From Bog-756 sp963699345 (lineage in GTDB: Bacteria > Actinomycetota > Acidimicrobiia > Acidimicrobiales > RAAP-2): DNA of 64,000 bases. Location of the stretch: the NCBI GenBank assembly GCA_963699345.1, contig CAVOTL010000003.1:186001-250000 (forward strand), written 5' to 3'. The notes beneath the pieces are model-generated. The model was not told the origin of the DNA. It was given only the letters and a program-made list of their open reading frames with translations, and made no database searches. Below are positions 48,223-57,748 of this stretch, piece by piece. Every line of letters begins with the position of its first letter. The first letter of the stretch is position 1. The translations under genes and the position numbers were made by a program.

Positions 48223-49482
48223 TCAGCTCCAACCCGCCGTCCGTCGGAGACGCACCGGGGCGTGACGGAAGCCGGCGTGCTTGTTCGAGCGCGTCCGCAC
48301 GACCGGGCCGGCCGACTCGATCACCTCCACGCGGTCGAGGAGCCCGGCGAACACCAGGGTGATCTCCAGGCGCGCCAGGTTGGCACCCAGACAGAAGTGG
48401 TTCCCCGCCCCGAACGCCAGGTGGGGATTCGGGCTCCGACGGATGTCGAAGGATCGGGGATCGGCGAACACGCGCTCGTCGAAGTTGGCCGCCTGCCACC
48501 ACAGGACGACCTTGGCGCCCGCGGGGATCACCTGTCCGCCTCGCTCGACCTCCGCGGTGGCCGTCCGACGGTTGTAGACCGTCGAGGATGCCCAGCGCAG
48601 CATCTCCTCGACGGCGTCGGGCAGCCGCGAGCGGTCCGCCCGCAACAGCTCCCACTGGTCCGGCCGAGCCATCAGGGCCAACATCCCGGCGGTGATGGAG
48701 TTGCGGGTCGTCTCGCTGCCCGCCGCCACCAGCAGATGGAAGAACATCTGCTGTTCGAGGTCGCTCAGCGGCCCGCCCGGCCCGGCGGCGTCGGGCAGCT
48801 CGGCGGTGGCGATCACGGACAGGATGTCGTCCGCCGGGCAGCGGCGCTTGTCCTCGAGCAACCGGGAGCAGTAGCCGGACATGGCCGCCCCCGCCTCCTG
48901 TGACCGGGCGGACGACTCCCCCGGATTGTGGTCGTCGAAGTCGAGGGTGGCGTCCGCCCAGTCGAGCAGGAAGTGTCGGTCCTCCTGGGGGACGCCCAGG
49001 AGCGAGGCGATGGCCTGGAGCGGCAGCTCGGCCGCCACGTCGACCAGGAAGTCACAGGTGTCGCGGTCGAGCGCCTCGTCCAACAGCGTGGCGCAGCGGT
49101 CGGCGAGATCGGTCTCGATCCGGCGTAACCGCCTCGGGCTGACCGACGGGGTGACGAGTCGACGGACGTACCGATGGCGAGGATCGTCCTGCATGTTGAA
49201 GAGCACGCCGGCGGCGAAGCCTGCCGGCAGGTCCTCGATCAGGGTCCCGCCCCCGGCACGGTTCCCCCCACCCGCCGAAGAGAAGAGAGCGGGTTGTCTG
49301 GCGGCCCAGGCCACGTCCTCGTGTCGGGTGAGGCACCAGAAGCCTTCGCCGTCGGGGGTGTTCGGCGTGGCTTCGTGCCAGAAGACGGGTGCCTCGTCAC
49401 GCAGGTGCCGGTAGACGTCATGGGGTGGGCCGTCGGCGAAGAGGTCCGGGTCGGTCAGGTCGATGGTCCGGTCGAACGCCAT
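48223..49482 (-). CDS. Cytochrome P450
   Basis: The 419-aa soluble P450 has the I-helix oxygen-activation motif LLVAAGSETTRNSITAG, ExxR in DAVEEMLRWASS, and the heme loop HLAFGAGNHFCLGANLARLE with the thiolate Cys. The family resembles actinobacterial CYP125/142-like steroid or fatty acid hydroxylases in these motifs, but subfamily needs comparison. Redox partners are not encoded nearby. The ATG at 49482 is preferred over one 14 codons upstream because GGAGGAG lies 6 bases before it. It is monocistronic and convergent with the GGDEF-EAL gene. Confidence 0.95.
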   Translation of the reverse strand: MAFDRTIDLTDPDLFADGPPHDVYRHLRDEAPVFWHEATPNTPDGEGFWCLTRHEDVAWAARQPALFSSAGGGNRAGGGTLIEDLPAGFAAGVLFNMQDDPRHRYVRRLVTPSVSPRRLRRIETDLADRCATLLDEALDRDTCDFLVDVAAELPLQAIASLLGVPQEDRHFLLDWADATLDFDDHNPGESSARSQEAGAAMSGYCSRLLEDKRRCPADDILSVIATAELPDAAGPGGPLSDLEQQMFFHLLVAAGSETTRNSITAGMLALMARPDQWELLRADRSRLPDAVEEMLRWASSTVYNRRTATAEVERGGQVIPAGAKVVLWWQAANFDERVFADPRSFDIRRSPNPHLAFGAGNHFCLGANLARLEITLVFAGLLDRVEVIESAGPVVRTRSNKHAGFRHAPVRLRRTAGWS

Positions 49483-49641
49483 GCAGACTCCTCCGACGGC
49501 TCGGGATCGCCGGGGATCATTCAATCACGGTGGCTCCCGCATCCACCTGTCCGGCCCCGGAGGCCGCCGGCGTCAGTCGGGAATCGACGCCAGCCCTCGG
49601 CCGCCGGGTCCTCGGTCCCGTCTTGCGGCCCCCGGCGGTTC

Positions 49642-49830
49642 TCAGTCGGCGCCGCGCTCCTCGAGTTGATCGTCCGACGGCTTCACCGCGTTCGAGATGT
49701 GGGGAGTGGCGTCGAACAGGGCCTCGCAGGCCGCCACGATCTCCGGATCGCCTTCGAACTCGTGGGCGTCGAGGTACTCGCGCGCCTCGCCCACCGTCGA
49801 GGGTCGCCATTCGCTCGTCCACTCGGCCAT
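49642..49830 (-). CDS. Small conserved-looking protein, 62 aa
   Basis: The 62-aa product is acidic and helical: MAEWTSEWRPSTVGEAREYL, HEFEGDPEIVAACEALFDAT. No family is recognised. TACGGT exactly 6 bases before the ATG supports this short form over a longer upstream start at 50031, whose extra 67 residues are Pro/Arg-rich and non-conserved in appearance. Confidence 0.6.
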   Translation of the reverse strand: MAEWTSEWRPSTVGEAREYLDAHEFEGDPEIVAACEALFDATPHISNAVKPSDDQLEERGAD

Positions 49831-49836
49831 CACCCC

Positions 49837-49842
49837 ACCGTA
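49837..49842 (-). promoter_or_regulatory. -10 element of leaderless 62-aa gene
   Basis: TACGGT on the minus strand, then GGGGTG, then the ATG at 49830. Confidence 0.45.
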
Positions 49843-50124
49843 CCGGCTCCCACCGACGGGCAACGGGCCGCGGAGGGCCGATGCCAACCACTCCCGACGG
49901 TCTCCGGGGTCGGCCGGTGACAAGATCGGGGGTCGTCGCGGGCCCCCGACAGCGAGCGCGGGGCCCCTGAAATGGGGATTGTCGTTCGTCGGTGACTTCG
50001 GCATCCGTCCGCGAGACTCCTCCTGGGCCACCGGTCAGCCATTTCCGGATGCGCAACGGTGAGGACATCGGGAGTGGACGATGGTGGCCCGGGCCCGGCG
50101 ACCAGGAAGGCACCGAGGATCACC

Positions 50125-51027
50125 ATGCCGGCAGTGAGCGTCTCCCATCTGGCCAAGTCCTACGGCAGTCTCGTGGCCGTGGACGACGTGACCTTCGAGG
50201 TCGAACGGGGGGAGGTCTTCGCCCTCCTCGGGCCCAACGGCGCCGGCAAGACCACCACCATCGAGATCCTCGAGGGATTCCGCCACCGCACCGGTGGCGA
50301 GGTGCAGACGCTCGGCGTCGACCCCGCCGACCGGTCCACCCAACGTTGGCTGCGCAACCGGATCGGCGTGGTGCTCCAGGAGCTGGCCGTCGAGCCCTTC
50401 TACTCCGTCCGCCAGGTGCTGACCCGCAACGCCGGGTACTACCCGGCCCCCCGGCCCGTCGACGAGGTCATCGAGCTGATCGGCCTGAAGGACAAGGCCG
50501 ACCAGAAGGTCAAGAAGCTCTCGGGAGGCCAGCAGCGTCGCCTCGACGTCGGACTCGGCATCATCGGGAACCCGGAGCTGTTGTTCCTCGACGAACCCAC
50601 GACCGGTCTCGACCCCTCGGGCCGGCGGACGTCCTGGGACCTCATCCGGCAGTTGTCGGCGGCGGGGACCACCGTCATGCTGACCACCCACTACATGGAC
50701 GAGGTGGAGGCACTGGCCGACAAGGTCGCCGTCCTCTACGGCGCCGAGATCGTGGCCAGCGGCACCCCCACGTCGATCGGGGGTCGGGACTCCAGCACGG
50801 TGACCATCCGATTCGGCCTGCCGGAGGGGGTGTCGGTGTCGGACATCCCGGGCCCGACGCCGACGGTGGACGCCGGCGTCGTGCAGATCGCGACGGACGA
50901 CGAGCTGAAGGTCCTGCACGAACTGACCGGGTGGGCCATCGACCATCACCATGTCCTCCCGGGGCTGGCGGTGACCCGGGTGTCGTTGGAGGACATCTAC
51001 CTGCACCTGACCAAGGGGGACCAGTGA
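50125..51027 (+). CDS. ABC exporter ATP-binding protein
   Basis: The 300-aa ATPase of the DrrA/CcmA class has Walker A LLGPNGAGKTTTIEILEG, Q-loop IGVVLQELAVEPFYS, ABC signature KLSGGQQRRLDVGLGIIG, Walker B LLFLDEPTTGLDP and H-loop TTHYMDEVE. A C-terminal 70-residue extension follows. It couples ATP hydrolysis to the permease encoded next, whose GTG overlaps this stop by 4 bases (GTGA). Such pairs export lipids, drugs or antibiotics; the cargo is unknown. The ATG at 50125 has a GAGG upstream; earlier in-frame residues are not conserved. Confidence 0.93.
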   Translation: MPAVSVSHLAKSYGSLVAVDDVTFEVERGEVFALLGPNGAGKTTTIEILEGFRHRTGGEVQTLGVDPADRSTQRWLRNRIGVVLQELAVEPFYSVRQVLTRNAGYYPAPRPVDEVIELIGLKDKADQKVKKLSGGQQRRLDVGLGIIGNPELLFLDEPTTGLDPSGRRTSWDLIRQLSAAGTTVMLTTHYMDEVEALADKVAVLYGAEIVASGTPTSIGGRDSSTVTIRFGLPEGVSVSDIPGPTPTVDAGVVQIATDDELKVLHELTGWAIDHHHVLPGLAVTRVSLEDIYLHLTKGDQ

Positions 51028-51833
51028 GTTCTCCCGGGGGAACGCCGACGACCGGATCCTTCCAGGGTCTGAACGACCTCAAGTTGATCGGGTGGCAGGT
51101 CCGCTTCGAGCAGCTCTCCTTCTGGCTCAACCCCATCGGGGCGATCTTCACCATCGGCTTCTCGACGGTCTTCCTGCTCATCTTCGAGGCGACGGCCGGC
51201 AAGTCGACGATCGCCTCGCTCGGCGGCATCAAGCTGAACCAGTACTACGTCCCCGGATTCATCGCCTACGGGATCATGTCCTCGTGCTTCTCGGTACTGT
51301 CGATCGTCATCGTCAACCGTCGGGAGATGGGACTCCTCAAGCGGCTGCGCCTCAGTCCGGCCCCCACCTGGATCCTCATGTCCGCCATCTTCGTGAACAC
51401 GTTGATCGTGTGCATCATCCAGATCGTGCTCATGCTGATCGTCGGCCGTGTCTTCGGCGTCCACGGGCCGGCCAACTGGGTGCCCTTCCTGCTGGCCCTG
51501 GTGATCGGCATCGCCAGCTTCACCGCGCTCGGTATGGGGGTGAGCACATTGCTGCCGAATGCCGATGCGGCCGGTCCGGTGGTCAACATCGTCTTCTTCA
51601 TCGTGCTGGCCTTCTCGGGGTTGTACTTCCCGTTGACGCCCGGGTCGACCCTGGCCGACATCACCGACTACCTGCCGGTCCGGCGGATGATCGTCAGCCT
51701 CCAGGACTCGTTCAACAACATCCCGGGGACGTCTCCCTGGGCCTGGCACGACCTGGGGGTCATCGCCGTCTGGGGAGTCGTCGGCGTGTACCTCACCCTG
51801 CGCCGATGGGAGTGGGCCCCCCGCCGCGGGTGA
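51024..51833 (+). CDS. ABC-2 type exporter permease
   Basis: The 269-aa integral membrane protein starts at a GTG that overlaps the ATPase stop (GTGA). Six hydrophobic segments: WLNPIGAIFTIGFSTVFLLI, YYVPGFIAYGIMSSCFSVLS, WILMSAIFVNTLIVCIIQIV, FLLALVIGIASFTALGMGVS, VVNIVFFIVLAFSGLYFPLT and DLGVIAVWGVVGVYLTL. The ABC-2 signature SGLYFPLTPGS-x-LADITDYLP precedes the last helix. It pairs with the upstream ATPase as a homodimeric DrrB-like permease. The cytoplasmic loop NRREMGLLKRLRLSP is the typical coupling helix. Confidence 0.9.
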   Translation: MSSPGGTPTTGSFQGLNDLKLIGWQVRFEQLSFWLNPIGAIFTIGFSTVFLLIFEATAGKSTIASLGGIKLNQYYVPGFIAYGIMSSCFSVLSIVIVNRREMGLLKRLRLSPAPTWILMSAIFVNTLIVCIIQIVLMLIVGRVFGVHGPANWVPFLLALVIGIASFTALGMGVSTLLPNADAAGPVVNIVFFIVLAFSGLYFPLTPGSTLADITDYLPVRRMIVSLQDSFNNIPGTSPWAWHDLGVIAVWGVVGVYLTLRRWEWAPRRG

Positions 51834-51963
51834 CCACCGGATTCGGACGTCGCCCACATGACCCGGCCGCACACCCGAACCAACGTAGAAATCAGCACCG
51901 ACCCGTCGACAATGCCAGGATGGCGGATCGGGGCCCGACCCATACCAGCGAGGAGCCAACACG

Positions 51964-52806
51964 ATGCCCACCATCCATGTCGTCACGGACAGCTCGAGTG
52001 ATCTGACGCCGGATGACATCAACCAGCTGAACATCGAGGTGGTACCTCTGAGCATCAGGTTCGGGTCCGAAGAGTTCACCGATGGCCTGGACCTGACCGT
52101 CGGTGAGTTCTACAGCCGCATGGCCCGGACCGAGGAGATCCCCCAGACAGCCTGTCCGTCCCCGGGTGCCTTCGAGGAGGCCTTCATCCGGGCGAAAGCC
52201 GACGGGGCGGACGAGGTCATCTGCCTCAACATCTCGAGCGAGCTGTCGAACACGCTCCAATCGGCCCAGACGGCGGCGGAAGGCGTCAAGGACGAGATCC
52301 CGGTCCACGTGATCGACTCCAAGTCCGTGTCGAGTGGCCTCGGGACACTGGTCCTCGAAGCCGCCCGCTCCGCCCGTCAGGGGGCCGACGTGGCCGCGGT
52401 GCTGGCCCGGATCCGGTCACTCATCCCGAAGACACACGTGATCGCCGCCCTCAACACCCTGGAAAACCTGAAGAAGGGTGGACGGATCGGCGGTGCGGCG
52501 GCCATGGTCGGATCACTGCTGTCGATCAAACCGGTGGTCGACATCAGCGGTGGTGCCGTAGAGGAAGCGGGCAAACCCCGGACCCGCAGGCGGGCCATGA
52601 ACATGCTCTACGAGCGGATGATCAAGGCGCTCCCCATCGAATCGGTGGCGGTCATGCACGGAGGGGCACCCGACATCGGCGAGTTCCTCGACCTCATCGC
52701 TCCCCATTTTCCCCGCGAGTCGATCCGGCTCGGTCAACTCGGGGCGGTCATCGGTGCGCACGGGGGTGCGGAGATCATCGGCGTCAGCTGGATCGCCTCG
52801 ACGTAG
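51964..52806 (+). CDS. DegV-family fatty-acid-binding protein
   Basis: The 280-aa protein opens IHVVTDSSSDLTPDDINQLN and has QTACPSPGAFEEAFIRAKAD, VICLNISSELSNTLQSAQTA, VHVIDSKSVSSGLGTLVLEA, NTLENLKKGGRIGGAAAMVG and MHGGAPD, the DegV/FakB pattern. DegV proteins hold a fatty acid in a closed tunnel; FakB members present it to the kinase FakA for phosphorylation. No fakA lies in the window. GAGGAG lies 10 bases upstream of the ATG. It is monocistronic, 130 bases after the ABC permease. Confidence 0.92.
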   Translation: MPTIHVVTDSSSDLTPDDINQLNIEVVPLSIRFGSEEFTDGLDLTVGEFYSRMARTEEIPQTACPSPGAFEEAFIRAKADGADEVICLNISSELSNTLQSAQTAAEGVKDEIPVHVIDSKSVSSGLGTLVLEAARSARQGADVAAVLARIRSLIPKTHVIAALNTLENLKKGGRIGGAAAMVGSLLSIKPVVDISGGAVEEAGKPRTRRRAMNMLYERMIKALPIESVAVMHGGAPDIGEFLDLIAPHFPRESIRLGQLGAVIGAHGGAEIIGVSWIAST

Positions 52807-52861
52807 CGGCCCGACCGGCGGGTGCGGACCGGGGCGGTTCCCCCCAGAGCCGGCCGTCCGG

Positions 52862-55800
52862 TCAGCAGGCGATCGCCGGTGTCGGGGCTACGCCGGCTCC
52901 ACCACCGGTGCTCCGTCGAGCATGCGCCGTGCCCGGACCAGATCGGCGGTCGAGTGGCCTTCGGTGAACTCGTCGAGGATCGACCCCACCCGGGAGAGCG
53001 CCCCGGCCCGACGGTCGGTGCCGTCCAGGAGGTCGGCCAGGCTCATCGCGGCCCGCAGGGCCAGGGAGCGGGCGCCCTGGGATTCGGCGATCGTCGAGCG
53101 CGACGTGGATGCACCGCTCCGCCTCGGCCGGATCGGAAGGAGCGAGGAGCTCTCCCCGGATCCGGTGGAGCTCGGACTCCCACGCCCGTTCACCCGTGTC
53201 GGCGAGCTCGCGCATGGCCTCGTCGATGGCTCCCAGCGCATCGTCCGTCCGATCCACCGCGCGGTAGGCATCGGCCAGCATGGCCAGGAAGTACGTCAGG
53301 CACACCCGGGCACCGATACCCCGGTAGGCATCGACACCGAAGCGCAGCATCTCGACGGCACCGGGGTCGCCGTCGGTGGCCGCCAGCCAGGACAGGGCCA
53401 TCATGCTCCCGAGCTCACCGAAGGGCAGCCCGAACTCCGTGGCGATCGCCCCTTCCGCCTCGCCGAATTCCCGCAGTTTGGTCCGGTCCCGCTCGAGATA
53501 GGCCACGAAACTGGCCCAGTGGAAACTCTGGACCCGGGCGAACGGCTGGCCCATGGCCTCGGCGAGTTCGATCCCCTGCTGCATGCGCACTTCCGCCTGC
53601 TCGGGACAGCCGAGGTGCCACAGGGCGATCCCGAGGTACCCGAGGGACATCACGCCGGCGTGGTGGCCGCTGGGTGAGACGTTCTGCTCCTCAGCCTGCT
53701 CGATGAAGTAGTCCGCCCCCTTCTCCAGTGCCTCCTTCCCCCCGATCAGGTCCCCGAGGTAGAAGAGGCTGGTACCGACGCCGAACATCGCCTCGGCGAG
53801 GAGTTCGGGACGGGACTCGGCCAGACTCTCGATCTGGCGCCCCTTCTCGAGCGCCTCGACGTACTGGCCACGGGCCTGGCGGAACGCCCCGAGGCCCCAC
53901 AGGACCCAGAACAACTCCGGTGCGTCACCGATGCGCTCGCACAGCTCCAGCGCCCGGGTGTAGGCCTGCTCGGCTTCCGACGAGCCGTAGCCGCGGGAGG
54001 AGTTGAAGGCGGGACCGAGCCCCATGACGAGGGCGAGCTCGACCTGCCAACGGGACCGCCCGTCGGGAAGCGCCGCCGCCTCGGCAAGACCCCGTTCGAA
54101 GTCGGCGATGGCCTCGACGTAGGCCGAGCGGTCGACGGCCCGCTGCCCGGCCAGGAGCCACTGGTCGGCCGCCGGACCGTGCATGCCCGCCTCGGTGAAG
54201 TGGTGCGCGACGAATTCGGGCTGGTCGACGAGCACGTCCCACTGCTCGGCCAGGGCGATCTCGGCGATGCGACCGTGGTAGTCGCGACGGACGCCCTTCA
54301 TCAGCGACCTGTACGCCGCGTCCTGGATGAGCGCGTGATGGAAGGTGTAGTGGGCATCCGGGGGCGAACCGGCCTGCCCCACCAGCTCAGCACCGACCAG
54401 GGTGTCGAGCGAACGGCCGAGTAGCTCCTCGTCCACCAGCTGACAGCTCGCCAGCATGCGCCAGTCGAAGTCCCTTCCGAGAACGGCGGCGAGTTGGACG
54501 ACGGTCTTGGCATCGCCCAGCCGGTCGAGGCGGGTTCGCAGCGAACTGTCGAGCGTGACCGGGATGGTGATCGGATCCGAGCCGGTCGCGTTGGCACCGC
54601 CCTCGTCCGCTCCCTCCGTCGACTCGACCACCATCTTCGTCAGCTCTTCGATGAAGAGGGGTACGCCGTCCGCCCGCTCGACGATCTGGTCGACCACGTC
54701 CGGCTTCAGGACCCGGTCTCCGGCCACCGAGGTGACGAGGTCGCGAACGTGGGCGGCGTCGAGCGGCGCGAGCGAGAGCTCGACGACGTGCGCCGGCGGG
54801 GACGGGGCGGGGACGAAGGTCGGTCGATAGCTGAGGAGGAGGAGCACGCGCTCGTGCTCGATCGCCGCCGTCAGCAGGTCGAGCAACTCGAGCGACGAGG
54901 GGTCGACCCAGTGGAGGTCCTCGATGGTGATCGCCACGGGCGACCGGCGCGAGTGATGCGCGACCAGGGCGACGATGGTCTCCATGGTTCGACGGCGCTG
55001 CAGCTCCGGACTGAGTTGCAGGGGTTCGGCATCCTCGGATTCGAGGGACAGGAACACCCGGAGGAGTCGGAAGGCATCGGGGTCCTCGAATCCGTCGAGC
55101 GTCGCCTCGATCTCGCGCAGTCGGTCGTCGGGGATGTCCCTTCCGGGGATCCCGAGCAGGTTCCGGACCACTTCGAGCACGGGATAGAAGGACGTGTTCC
55201 GCGTCTGGGGAGTACAACGCCCGGAGAGCCAGGTGGCTTCCGGTGGCTCCCCCCGTTCGTGCAGCGCGTGCAGCAGGCGTGACTTGCCGATGCCACCCTC
55301 GCCGCTCAACCGGACGACGTGACCGTGGCCCTCCTGGGTCCGACGCCACAGGTCACCCAGGGCGGTCAGCTCCCCCTCGCGGCCCACCAGAGGCCGCAGA
55401 CCCTGGTGGATGGCCAGCTCGAAGGGGGTCCGGATGGCAGTGGTCCGGAGTGGACGGAAGGCGCGCATGGGGGCGCCGATCCCGCGCAGCGTGAACTCTC
55501 CCAGTTCCTGCCAGTGGAAGTACCCCTCCACCAGCCGTTGGACGTCGGCGCTGACGACGACCGAGTCCGGCTCGGCGAGGTCCTGCAACCGAGATGCGAT
55601 GTTCGGCGTACTCCCGACCACCACCAACTCACCCGACCCGGGTTCGAGCATCCCGGCGACCACGTCGCCGACATGAATCCCGATCCGGGTCTTGAGCACC
55701 GCGGCGTCGGAGCCGACCCGCGCGTTGAGGCCCGCCATGGACTGGACGATCTCGAGCCCCGCCCGGACCGAGCGCTGGACGTCGTCGTCGTGGGCCATCG

Positions 55801-56035
55801 GATACCCGAAGAACACCAGCACGCCGTCCCCGAGGTATTTGGCCACGTGACCATCGTGCTTCTCCACGATGTCGCGACACGTGAGCTGGTAGGCCGTCAC
55901 CACCTCGAGCAACTCTTCGGGATCGAGGAGATCGGACATCTCTGTCGACCCGACGAGGTCGCAGAACATGACCGTCACCGCCCGGCGATCGGGTTCCATA
56001 CGTGCGCCCTGCTCCTGTCCGCCGCTGGATGTCAT
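52862..56035 (-). CDS. Class III adenylate/guanylate cyclase - AAA ATPase - TPR regulator, C-terminus frameshifted
   Basis: The protein from the ATG at 56035 (AGGAA upstream) has a class III cyclase domain (residues 12-170: AVTVMFCDLVGSTEMSDLLD with the metal Asp, KYLGDGVLVFFGYP). It is followed by an AAA/STAND-type ATPase (LSGEGGIGKSRLLHAL Walker A, ITIEDLHWVDPSSLELLDLL) and TPR-like helices to the end. Near 53096-53104 the frame breaks: HVALDDRRIPG... is nonsense, whereas the next frame reads IAESQGARSLALRAAMSLAD...TEGHSTADLVRARRMLDG and stops at 52888, the normal family ending. One extra base explains it. As read, the open frame ends at 52862 (1057 aa); restored it would be 1048 aa and end at 52888. 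It may supply the cNMP for the two binding proteins in this window. Confidence 0.88.
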   Translation of the reverse strand: MTSSGGQEQGARMEPDRRAVTVMFCDLVGSTEMSDLLDPEELLEVVTAYQLTCRDIVEKHDGHVAKYLGDGVLVFFGYPMAHDDDVQRSVRAGLEIVQSMAGLNARVGSDAAVLKTRIGIHVGDVVAGMLEPGSGELVVVGSTPNIASRLQDLAEPDSVVVSADVQRLVEGYFHWQELGEFTLRGIGAPMRAFRPLRTTAIRTPFELAIHQGLRPLVGREGELTALGDLWRRTQEGHGHVVRLSGEGGIGKSRLLHALHERGEPPEATWLSGRCTPQTRNTSFYPVLEVVRNLLGIPGRDIPDDRLREIEATLDGFEDPDAFRLLRVFLSLESEDAEPLQLSPELQRRRTMETIVALVAHHSRRSPVAITIEDLHWVDPSSLELLDLLTAAIEHERVLLLLSYRPTFVPAPSPPAHVVELSLAPLDAAHVRDLVTSVAGDRVLKPDVVDQIVERADGVPLFIEELTKMVVESTEGADEGGANATGSDPITIPVTLDSSLRTRLDRLGDAKTVVQLAAVLGRDFDWRMLASCQLVDEELLGRSLDTLVGAELVGQAGSPPDAHYTFHHALIQDAAYRSLMKGVRRDYHGRIAEIALAEQWDVLVDQPEFVAHHFTEAGMHGPAADQWLLAGQRAVDRSAYVEAIADFERGLAEAAALPDGRSRWQVELALVMGLGPAFNSSRGYGSSEAEQAYTRALELCERIGDAPELFWVLWGLGAFRQARGQYVEALEKGRQIESLAESRPELLAEAMFGVGTSLFYLGDLIGGKEALEKGADYFIEQAEEQNVSPSGHHAGVMSLGYLGIALWHLGCPEQAEVRMQQGIELAEAMGQPFARVQSFHWASFVAYLERDRTKLREFGEAEGAIATEFGLPFGELGSMMALSWLAATDGDPGAVEMLRFGVDAYRGIGARVCLTYFLAMLADAYRAVDRTDDALGAIDEAMRELADTGERAWESELHRIRGELLAPSDPAEAERCIHVALDDRRIPGRPLPGPAGRDEPGRPPGRHRPSGRGALPGGVDPRRVHRRPLDRRSGPGTAHARRSTGGGAGVAPTPAIAC

Positions 56036-56291
56036 GTCGTTCCTGCCATACGTGTTGCAACGGAACAGTAGCCCACGGCGACGCGGCATTCACAGGGAGA
56101 TCGGACGGGGTGGCCCCTCCGGACGGAGGGCACCGCCCGGTGACGGGTCCGGCTACCGGTGGCGGTGGCGGTGGGAGTCACGCTCGCCTGCGCCCTCCGC
56201 TACATTCACTTCCCGCGGTCGCTCTCGGTGGCCGGAACGCGACCGGACCTTGGTGGGGGTCGGACCGCGACGAAGACCCGCCGGAGTGTTC

Positions 56292-57743
56292 GTGTCCTTC
56301 GCCAGCCCGATCTTCCTCTGGGGATTCATGCCGATCGTGGTGGCGGCCTATTTCGTCGTCCCGGCCCACCATCGGAACGCGGTGTTGGCGGTCTCCAGCC
56401 TGGTGTTCTATGCCTACGGCGCCCACGCCGCCGTATTCCTGCTGCTGGCCTGCATCGGCCTCAACTACGGCGCCGGGATCGCCATCGAGCTCGCCGACAC
56501 CGACGCACGGCGCAACGCCTACCTCGTGGCCGTGGTGGTCGCCGATGTCGGGGTGCTGTGCTACTGGAAGTACGCCGGCTTCCTGACCCAACAGGTCCGG
56601 ACGATCGCCCAGCTGTTCGGGGGCCACGGCGCCCCACTGATCAGCGTCGCCCTGCCGATCGGCATCTCGTTCTACACGTTCCACCTGCTCAGCTACGTGA
56701 TCGACGTGTGGCGCGGTCGGTCGCCCGCGCTCCGTCATCCTCTGACCTTCGTGACGTACATCGCCATGTTCCCCCAGCTCATCGCCGGACCCATCGTGCG
56801 GTACCACGAGATCGCCGACCAGCTGACGGAGGTCCGGGCCCATCGGGCGGCCGACGTGGCCGCCGGCTTCCCCCGCTTCATCCTCGGGCTGTCGAAGAAG
56901 GTCGTCGTCGCCGACTCGGTGGGACCGCTGGCCGATTCGCTCTTCTCCCAGACCTCGGGGGGCATCTCGACGACCTCGGCCTGGGTCGGCGTGCTGGCCT
57001 TCACCGTGCAGATCTACTTCGACTTCTCGGGATACACCGACATGGCCATCGGCCTGGCCCGGATGTTCGGATTCCGGTTCCCGGAGAACTTCGTTCGGCC
57101 CTACTCGGCCCATTCGATCACCGACTTCTGGCGGCGGTGGCACATGTCGCTGTCGAGGTGGTTCCGCGACTACGTCTACATCCCCCTCGGTGGGAACCGG
57201 GGCTCGCCGGCCCAGACCTACCGGAACCTGATCATCGTCTTCGTGCTGACCGGACTGTGGCACGGCGCGGCATGGACGTTCCTGCTCTGGGGCATGTACC
57301 ACGGCGCACTGCTCATCTGGGAACGCCGCAATCCGAAGCACCGCGAAGTGGACATCGAGGCCGAGGGCTTCCGGCCCGAGCTCCGGTCCGTCGTCTGGAT
57401 GCGGACCCGGACCTTCCTGCTCGTCATGGTCGGTTGGGTGCTCTTCCGATCACCCGACGTGGTCCAGGCACTCCGCATCTACAAGGCCCTGGTGATCCCG
57501 AGCGGCTTCGGGTTCGACACCCAGATGGCCACCGTGCTCTCCCATCAGAGCGAGCTGACCCTGGTCCTGGCGATGACGGTGGTCCTGCTGCCCCGCGGCT
57601 TCTCCCTCGGCCGCCTGTTCGATCACGGTCGCGGTCCCCGGATCGGGGCGATCCGACTCGGGTACGTACTCGTGGCCGCCCCGATCTGTGCGGTGCTGGT
57701 GGCCGCCGGCACCTTCAGCCCCTTCATCTACTATCAATTCTGA
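56292..57743 (+). CDS. MBOAT-family O-acyltransferase (AlgI-like)
   Basis: The 483-aa polytopic membrane protein (about ten helices) has the AlgI features: ISVALPIGISFYTFHLLSYV, MFPQLIAGPIVRYHEIADQL, WRRWHMSLSRWFRDYVYIPL and the catalytic His in LTGLWHGAAWTFLLWGMYHG. MBOAT acetyltransferases pass acetyl groups across the membrane to an extracytoplasmic SGNH partner. The next gene, 5 bases on, encodes such a partner. The GTG at 56292 has GGAG 5 bases upstream; a second GTG at 56286 is possible. Confidence 0.92.
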   Translation: MSFASPIFLWGFMPIVVAAYFVVPAHHRNAVLAVSSLVFYAYGAHAAVFLLLACIGLNYGAGIAIELADTDARRNAYLVAVVVADVGVLCYWKYAGFLTQQVRTIAQLFGGHGAPLISVALPIGISFYTFHLLSYVIDVWRGRSPALRHPLTFVTYIAMFPQLIAGPIVRYHEIADQLTEVRAHRAADVAAGFPRFILGLSKKVVVADSVGPLADSLFSQTSGGISTTSAWVGVLAFTVQIYFDFSGYTDMAIGLARMFGFRFPENFVRPYSAHSITDFWRRWHMSLSRWFRDYVYIPLGGNRGSPAQTYRNLIIVFVLTGLWHGAAWTFLLWGMYHGALLIWERRNPKHREVDIEAEGFRPELRSVVWMRTRTFLLVMVGWVLFRSPDVVQALRIYKALVIPSGFGFDTQMATVLSHQSELTLVLAMTVVLLPRGFSLGRLFDHGRGPRIGAIRLGYVLVAAPICAVLVAAGTFSPFIYYQF

Positions 57744-57748
57744 GCCCC

